Assembly (NCBI GenBank): GCA_028701815.1
Contig: JAQVPY010000015.1
Span: 1-20,635 of the forward strand
DNA length: 20,635 nt
Reading direction: 5' to 3'
DNA from: Bacteroidales bacterium
GTDB lineage: Bacteria > Bacteroidota > Bacteroidia > Bacteroidales > BM520
Shown here: piece after piece, positions 15,655 to 20,635 of the stretch
Position numbering within the stretch: position 1 is the stretch's first letter
How the letters are laid out: each line of letters opens with the position of its first letter
Translations under genes and position numbers: made by a program
Notes under the pieces: model-generated
The model's input: the letters and a program-made list of their open reading frames with translations, nothing else
Told to the model about the DNA's origin: nothing
Database searches by the model: none

Positions 15655-16599
15655 ATGAATACCCAAAGTTGTAATCTATCAATCGTCATTTCAGTATATA
15701 ACGAGCAGGATAACATCAAGTTAATGGCAGAAAAAGTTACTGAAATCCTTAAAGACTCGCCATTGTCGTATGAAATAATCTTTGTCAACGACGGCAGTCA
15801 TGACAACAGCTATAACGAATTACTTGCCATTGCCGGCACATCTCCTAACATCAAGGTCATCAACTTCTCGAGAAATTTCGGACATGAGGCCGCAATGATA
15901 GCAGGCATTGATAAAAGCAACGGTGAAAAGATCATCTGCATGGACTGCGATTTGCAACATCCTCCAAAACTAATTCCAAAGATGATAGAAGAGGCTGATA
16001 AGGGCTATGATATCATTACTATGGTACGTACAAAAAGAACCGACAGCAGTCATTTCTACAATTTCTTCTCAAAATTGTTCTATAAGATCATTAACAGAAT
16101 GTCACGTGTGAAAATGACCGAAAACGCATCTGACTTTTTCCTTATATCAAAAGATGTAGCTGAAATCCTGAGAAACGACTATAGAGAGAGAACGAGATTT
16201 TTACGCTGGATAATACAAATGGTGGGATTTAATAAGACGAATCTCGAATACCAGGCTGACGACAGGCATTCCGGTACAAGCAAATATTCGTTATCGAAAC
16301 TGATCACCCTGTCCTTCTCGGCGATTCTTTCTTTCTCTAAGACGCCTTTACGATTGGGTATCATCTCCGGAATATTCTTTCTCCTCGTCAGCTTCATACT
16401 GCTCATATCGTATATCGTAATGTGGATAATAGGTCAACCAGTGCACAGCAGCGCCATTATTATCCTGGTAATCACTATCTTCGCCGGAGTTCAACTTTTA
16501 GTCTCCGGATTTATTGCACAATATGTAGGACTGATCTTTGATGAAGTAAAAAAAAGGCCTATCTACACGATAAAAGACACTATCAACTTCAATTCTTAA
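15655..16599 (+). CDS. GT2 polyprenyl-phosphate glycosyltransferase (GtrB/DPM1-like)
   Basis: Probably transfers a sugar from a nucleotide-sugar to undecaprenyl phosphate on the inner face of the cytoplasmic membrane. The 314-residue product has a GT-A domain with LSIVISVYNEQDNI (8-21), the nucleotide-binding VNDGS (44-48), the metal-binding DxD as MDCDLQHPP (D97, D99), and SDFFLISKDV (159-168). The loop RHSGTSKYSLSKL (204-216) matches the R.AG.SKY region of the GtrB/DPMS/ArnC group. Two C-terminal helices (about 233-256 and 266-292) are typical of the bacterial GtrB type. Sugar identity cannot be read from sequence; glucose is the common case. It is divergent from the GT-C-like gene with a 72-base shared region and ends 20 bases before a strong terminator. 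Confidence 0.9.
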   Translation: MNTQSCNLSIVISVYNEQDNIKLMAEKVTEILKDSPLSYEIIFVNDGSHDNSYNELLAIAGTSPNIKVINFSRNFGHEAAMIAGIDKSNGEKIICMDCDLQHPPKLIPKMIEEADKGYDIITMVRTKRTDSSHFYNFFSKLFYKIINRMSRVKMTENASDFFLISKDVAEILRNDYRERTRFLRWIIQMVGFNKTNLEYQADDRHSGTSKYSLSKLITLSFSAILSFSKTPLRLGIISGIFFLLVSFILLISYIVMWIIGQPVHSSAIIILVITIFAGVQLLVSGFIAQYVGLIFDEVKKRPIYTIKDTINFNS

Positions 16600-16619
16600 G
16601 TGCTAATCCCAACTAACAA

Positions 16620-16652
16620 AAAAAAAGCCTGTGAGTTTCACAGGCTTTTTTT
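16620..16652. terminator. Bidirectional intrinsic terminator between the GT2 gene and tRNA-Asp
   Basis: A perfect 15-bp stem (AAAAAAAGCCTGTGA and its complement) with a 3-base GTT loop, flanked by A and T runs. It can end the GT2 transcript on the plus strand and the tRNA transcript on the minus strand, ending only 2 bases from the tRNA CCA. Confidence 0.93.
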
Positions 16653-16654
16653 GT

Positions 16655-16731
16655 TGGCGGTCCGGACGAGACTCGAACTCGCGACCCCCTGCGTGACAGG
16701 CAGGTATTCTAACCAACTGAACTACCGAACC
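16655..16731 (-). tRNA. tRNA-Asp: tRNA-Asp (anticodon GTC)
   Basis: The 77-base minus-strand sequence folds as a standard cloverleaf. The acceptor stem is GGTTCGG/CCGGACC with one T-G wobble, and the D-arm contains AGTTGGTTA. The anticodon stem CCTGC/GCAGG encloses CTGTCAC with anticodon GTC (plus-strand 16695-16697). The T-arm GCGAG/CTCGT carries TTCGAGT. The discriminator base is G, as expected for tRNA-Asp, and the CCA tail is encoded. It decodes GAC and GAU. Confidence 0.97.
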
Positions 16732-16768
16732 AGCATCATCACCGACGTTTCGGTTTTGAATTGCGCTG

Positions 16769-16798
16769 CAAAAGTACAACATTTTTTAATATGTACAA
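16769..16798 (-). promoter_or_regulatory. Promoter of tRNA-Asp
   Basis: On the minus strand, TTG (16798-16796), a 19-base spacer and TACTTTTG (16776-16769) match the full Bacteroidetes primary-sigma consensus. It ends 37 bases upstream of the mature tRNA 5' end. Confidence 0.75.
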
Positions 16799-16853
16799 GT
16801 TTTTATCAAAAATTTTTTATGTTTTTATAAAGATTTATACACACAATATAATG

Positions 16854-18881
16854 TTACCATATAGAAGCGCGGTTTTCAGGTTTTACATACATCGGCGAGG
16901 TCTCATCAACCTGATATGCATCATACCAAGCATTGATATGAGGTAAAGCTCCATTTACACGCCAACGGCCCAAAGAATGGGGGTCACTCTTTGTGCGGAC
17001 GAGGATCTCTTCGGGGCGGATATTACCGGCCCATACGGTAGCATAAGCGAGGAAGAAACGCTGTTCCGGCGTAAACCCGTCAACAGTGGCAAGGGGAGCA
17101 TCTTTTGTCGCATTTTTAAACGCCTGATAGCTCACCTGCAATCCGCCATGATCAGCAATGTTCTCACCAAGAGTGAAACGACCGTTTGCATGAACGCCCG
17201 GAGCTACCTCAATGGAATCGAAATAATCCGCTAGGACTTTTGTACGTGCATCGAATTTTTCCTTATCCTCGGGAGTCCACCAGTTATTTAAATTACCATC
17301 CTTGTCGAACTGCGAACCCTGGTCGTCGAAACCGTGAGTCATCTCATGTCCGATAACAACACCGATGGCGCCATAATTAAAGGCATCATCAGCATTCATG
17401 TCAAAAAACGGGTACTGAAGAATACCTGCAGGGAAGCATATCTCATTGATTGACGGATCGTAATATGCATTGACAGTCTGCGGTGTCATCTGCCATTTGT
17501 CTCTGTCTACAGGCTTGCCTACAAAACCGAAATTGTACTCGTTTTCAAAAACACTTGCCTTGACAAGGTTGGCATAATAAGAATCAGCCATATCGATATT
17601 AAGCGCGCTATAATCTCTCCACTTGTCGGGATAACCGATCTTAACATAAAAGGCGTCAAGTTTTTCCTGGGCCTTTACCTTTGTGCTGTCGCTCATCCAT
17701 TCGAGGTCGTGAATACGTTCACCCAGAGATTTTTGCAGATTGCTTACAAGTTGTACCATACGATCCTTCGCTTCCGGAGGAAAATATTTAGCAACATACA
17801 TCTCTCCAACAGCTTCACCGAGAACGCCATTGACAGTACTTACAGCACGTTTCCAACGCGGCGAAGGCTCTTCCCTACCCGACATCGTCCTGCCATAAAA
17901 GTCGAAACTCACAGCATAGATGTCGTCACTTAAAACACTTGATGCACCATTGATAGTCTGCCACTGAAGATATGTGATGATATTCTCAAGAGACTCCTCT
18001 TCTATCATCTTTCCTACTTCTTGCAAATGAGGTATCTGACCTACAGACACCTCTTTAATATCAAGACATAACCCACCGAAAAATTCGTTCCAGGAGATCT
18101 GTGGGACAAGGACCTGAAGTTCGTCAAGAGTCTTCTTGTTATAATTAAGCTGTACGTCACGTAGGGTTACATTGTCATAAGCAGCAGTAGCCAAGCGGGT
18201 TTCCATACGTAATACTGTCGCCGCATCAGCTTCGGACTGCTCTGGAGTAAATCCGAATAGTTCAAACATTTTTGTCATATAAGCGACATATTTGCTACGG
18301 ATATTTTGAGTGGTTTCATCATTATCAAGATAGTACTCACGTTCACCCATCGCAAAGCCGGATTGATACATCTGAAGAAGATTCATGGAACTGTTTTTGG
18401 GGTCGGGAGCAGAATACACATAAAACATGTTTCCTTCTCCACGCATAAACAAATCAGCCATCAGAACCGACAGCTGAGCTTTATCTTTGATAGAAGCAAT
18501 TTTGTCAAGAGTGTTCATAACAGGAGCATTACCCTCAGCATTTAAACGAGTGCTGTCCATTGCCAAATTGTATAAGTCGCCTATTTTCTGCTCTACGGAA
18601 CCTTGAACTTTTTCGTCTTTTGCGGCTATTTCTTCCACAAGAGCTTTAACCTGTTCGCGATTGTTTTCACCCAATTTGTCGAAACTCCCGAAACGAGCAT
18701 ATTCGGGGGTGAGAGGATTTTTAGCCATCCATCCGCCACAAGCATATTGATAGAAGTCGTTTTGGGGTGTTACTGTTGTGTCTATATTGGTAATATCAAT
18801 ACCTGAAGACTGAACATTTTTCTTTCCACATGATGTCATAAGCACTGCAAATATGATAATTATTGAATATTTTGCTTTCAT
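16854..18881 (-). CDS. pepO: M13 (neprilysin/PepO) family zinc metallopeptidase, lipoprotein
   Basis: Membrane-tethered endopeptidase that cleaves small peptides outside the cytoplasm. The 675-residue product begins with a lipoprotein signal: basic MKAK, hydrophobic core, and lipobox LMTSC with lipidated Cys18. The PepO N-terminal domain (about 38-420, with PQNDFYQYACGGW) is followed by the catalytic domain: substrate-binding NAYY (471-474), zinc motif HEMTH (512-516) with catalytic E513, the third ligand E573 in GENIADHGG, and SDPHSLGRWR, in which H635 and R641 keep the spacing of the neprilysin transition-state His and Arg. The family's C-terminal CxxW box is ASIW, keeping Trp but losing Cys. 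All catalytic residues are present. It starts 3 bases after the ftcD stop and is probably cotranscribed with it. No GC-rich terminator is seen before tRNA-Asp. Confidence 0.95.
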   Translation of the reverse strand: MKAKYSIIIIFAVLMTSCGKKNVQSSGIDITNIDTTVTPQNDFYQYACGGWMAKNPLTPEYARFGSFDKLGENNREQVKALVEEIAAKDEKVQGSVEQKIGDLYNLAMDSTRLNAEGNAPVMNTLDKIASIKDKAQLSVLMADLFMRGEGNMFYVYSAPDPKNSSMNLLQMYQSGFAMGEREYYLDNDETTQNIRSKYVAYMTKMFELFGFTPEQSEADAATVLRMETRLATAAYDNVTLRDVQLNYNKKTLDELQVLVPQISWNEFFGGLCLDIKEVSVGQIPHLQEVGKMIEEESLENIITYLQWQTINGASSVLSDDIYAVSFDFYGRTMSGREEPSPRWKRAVSTVNGVLGEAVGEMYVAKYFPPEAKDRMVQLVSNLQKSLGERIHDLEWMSDSTKVKAQEKLDAFYVKIGYPDKWRDYSALNIDMADSYYANLVKASVFENEYNFGFVGKPVDRDKWQMTPQTVNAYYDPSINEICFPAGILQYPFFDMNADDAFNYGAIGVVIGHEMTHGFDDQGSQFDKDGNLNNWWTPEDKEKFDARTKVLADYFDSIEVAPGVHANGRFTLGENIADHGGLQVSYQAFKNATKDAPLATVDGFTPEQRFFLAYATVWAGNIRPEEILVRTKSDPHSLGRWRVNGALPHINAWYDAYQVDETSPMYVKPENRASIW

Positions 18882-18884
18882 GAT

Positions 18885-20582
18885 TTAAGCGTTAATTTTA
18901 GAATTGACAATAGCCATTATTTCATCTTCTGAGGCTTCAGCAGCCTTATCTATTTCAAAAGCTTTCGCCAGAATTTCGTTTACGAAGTCTTTATCTTCAT
19001 AGCTGGCAGAGTTAATCTTCACATTAAGAAAAGCACCTCTTACGCCTGCTCTCGCAGCGAGGGCTCCAACGCCTGCATCGGATACGGAGTTGGGGTTGCC
19101 AATTTCTGCCATAGCCTTTGCAACCACCATACTTTCACAGCACAATTGCATAGTCTTGAATGGAACTTCAATAGCAAATTTGGTTGCACCTTGAATAGCC
19201 TGGTGACGGATAGCCTTCTCTTCTTCGGATTTCTTGGGAAGAGAAAAAGCATCCATAATTTTATTGAAGGCATTTGTATCTTCATCGACCATTTTTACGA
19301 GCAGATCCTGATAATATTTACCTTTTTCTGCCCAGTCGGAAAACTCTTCCCAACGATCGTCCCAGCCTTTTTTGTGAGATGACAGGTTTGCCACCATGGC
19401 GCCAAGAGCAGCACCGAGAGCGCCCATATAGGCAGATATGGAGCCACCGCCGGGAGCCGGTGATTCGCTCGCTGTTTCTTCAGCAAACGCCTTTAAGTTC
19501 ATATCTATAAGCTTTTTCCGCGAATTGTCTTCAAGGAGATATTCAATAATTTTTTTCTGTGGATCAAATGGAGCAAGTTCGTCAAGGCCTAACGACTTCA
19601 CGGCTATTTTGATGATTTCAGAATCGGCGATACCAGTAGAACGATGCTGCTTTTTCAGAAAATACCTTCCTGCTTCGAGAATGGAATTCAACGGGATGAG
19701 TCCTACGAGCTCGGAGCCCGTTACTCTTATACCACGAGCATCTGCTTTTTTACATACTTCCTCGAAAGCTCTATGCACGGAACATACGGAGATGTCAGTG
19801 AGGTTCATCGAAATCTGAGCAATACCGTATTCTTCAATATACCAACCGATGGCCTTTACAGATTTCAGTGTGCCGGGAATATATACCTTTTCACCTTTTT
19901 CATCTTTGACAACCTTGCCTGTCAACGGATTTCCTTCTCTTTTCACACGCCCCTTTTCTCTGACATCAAAAGCGATTGCATTAGCACGACGTACGGAAGT
20001 GGTGTTGAGGTTAACATTATATGCTACAAGGAAATTTCTTGCGCCTACTGCCACGCAGCCTGTTTTTGCAACATGATCGTTGAATTCGGCGGGACCGAAG
20101 TCGGGCGCCCACTCTATGTTAACAAGTTTATCCTTTAATCCTTCATATTCACCTGCGCGACAATTGGCGAGATTTTTACGTTTCGGTTCAAAAGCAGCTG
20201 ACTCATAGCAATATACAGGTATCCCAAGTTCCGTTCCTATCCTTTCGCCTAACTTTCGTGCATATTCTACCGTTTCTTCCATTGTAATATTGGAAACGGG
20301 GACAAGCGGACAAACGTCGGTAGCACCGAAACGAGGATGCTCACCATGATGCTTTCTCATGTCTATCAACTCACCCGCTGCTTTTACAGCCCTGAAAGCT
20401 GCTTCACAAACAGGTTCGGGCTCTCCGACAAAAGTTACCACGGTTCTGTTTGTGGCCTTACCGGGATCAACATCAAGTAATTTAACGCCCTCAACTGTTT
20501 TGACTACATCTGTGATTTTTGCTATCAAAGTCATGTCATTACCCTCACTGAAATTGGGGACACATTCGATAATCTTCTTCAT
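18885..20582 (-). CDS. ftcD: Bifunctional glutamate formiminotransferase / formimino-THF cyclodeaminase
   Basis: Last steps of histidine degradation: the formimino group of N-formimino-L-glutamate is passed to tetrahydrofolate, releasing glutamate, and formimino-THF is then deaminated to 5,10-methenyl-THF. The 565-residue product is a full fusion. The N-terminal formiminotransferase domain (about 1-330) opens with IIECVPNFSEGND and has KHHGEHPRFGATDVCPLVPV (77-96), in which H82 matches the catalytic histidine of mammalian FTCD. The C-terminal cyclodeaminase domain (about 350-560) has the glycine-rich PAPGGGS (376-382 region), DEDTNAFN (433-440) with the likely catalytic Asp, and GNPNSVSDAGVGALAARAGVRGA (from 496). 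The length equals that of the eukaryotic enzyme, about 540 residues. No TAnnTTTG element appears in the 53 bases upstream that remain in the window, so the promoter may lie in or beyond an upstream gene. Confidence 0.95.
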   Translation of the reverse strand: MKKIIECVPNFSEGNDMTLIAKITDVVKTVEGVKLLDVDPGKATNRTVVTFVGEPEPVCEAAFRAVKAAGELIDMRKHHGEHPRFGATDVCPLVPVSNITMEETVEYARKLGERIGTELGIPVYCYESAAFEPKRKNLANCRAGEYEGLKDKLVNIEWAPDFGPAEFNDHVAKTGCVAVGARNFLVAYNVNLNTTSVRRANAIAFDVREKGRVKREGNPLTGKVVKDEKGEKVYIPGTLKSVKAIGWYIEEYGIAQISMNLTDISVCSVHRAFEEVCKKADARGIRVTGSELVGLIPLNSILEAGRYFLKKQHRSTGIADSEIIKIAVKSLGLDELAPFDPQKKIIEYLLEDNSRKKLIDMNLKAFAEETASESPAPGGGSISAYMGALGAALGAMVANLSSHKKGWDDRWEEFSDWAEKGKYYQDLLVKMVDEDTNAFNKIMDAFSLPKKSEEEKAIRHQAIQGATKFAIEVPFKTMQLCCESMVVAKAMAEIGNPNSVSDAGVGALAARAGVRGAFLNVKINSASYEDKDFVNEILAKAFEIDKAAEASEDEIMAIVNSKINA

Positions 20583-20635
20583 ATTATTTATTTTTAATTA
20601 TTATTTACTTCTTTTCCCGCTATAATAACCCTGCT

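Noticed and set aside
19438..20138. Long plus-strand open frames of 126 and 164 codons inside ftcD
   Set aside because: They are antisense to a conserved enzyme, overlap each other and show no domain or start context.
1..20635. Phage, insertion sequence, CRISPR, toxin-antitoxin or defence genes
   Set aside because: No transposase, integrase, spaced direct repeats or defence-type domains were seen; the genes are mostly conserved core functions.

Overview
The window looks like chromosomal core DNA from a member of the Bacteroidota, most likely Bacteroidales. Four things point there: the ATP synthase gene order (atpD-atpC-x-atpB-atpE-atpF-atpH-atpA-atpG, beta and epsilon genes first); start regions rich in A/T with no clear Shine-Dalgarno; repeated matches to the Bacteroidetes primary-sigma element TAnnTTTG upstream of genes; and an AtpB that begins with a signal peptide. 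I cannot name the genus.

Layout. 2-1459 (+) is the C-terminal part of an outer-membrane beta-barrel protein cut by the window edge. 1564-3567 (+) is gyrB. A two-way terminator (3590-3627) separates gyrB from the convergent ATP synthase operon (10706 down to 3646, minus strand): nine tightly packed genes, including one unassigned four-helix membrane protein in the place where an AtpI-like assembly factor would sit. Upstream on the same strand is a long-chain acyl-CoA synthetase-type enzyme (10797-12455), divergent from an AraC-family regulator (12646-13518). Then come a large GT-C-like membrane protein (13537-15582, minus) and a divergent GtrB/DPM1-type polyprenyl-phosphate glycosyltransferase (15655-16599, plus). 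A second two-way terminator (16620-16652) separates that gene from tRNA-Asp(GTC) (minus). The window ends with a two-gene unit on the minus strand: bifunctional formiminotransferase-cyclodeaminase (20582-18885) followed 3 bp later by an M13 zinc metallopeptidase lipoprotein (18881-16854).

How the genes work together. The ATP synthase operon supplies all eight F1Fo subunits, and c-subunit residues favour proton over sodium coupling. The two glycosyltransferases fit a two-step scheme: a sugar is loaded on a polyprenyl phosphate in the cytoplasm and then transferred outside by the GT-C protein. No flippase gene is visible here. The FtcD enzyme is the terminal step of histidine breakdown to glutamate via formiminoglutamate.

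Most of this is housekeeping. I see no phage, insertion sequence, CRISPR array or defence island, and no convincing new system. The points most worth a second look are the unassigned gene inside the ATP synthase operon, the signal peptide plus unassigned extracytoplasmic segment on AtpB, the GT2/GT-C pair, and the dyads between the AraC regulator and the acyl-CoA synthetase. No intergenic stretch exceeds 300 bases.
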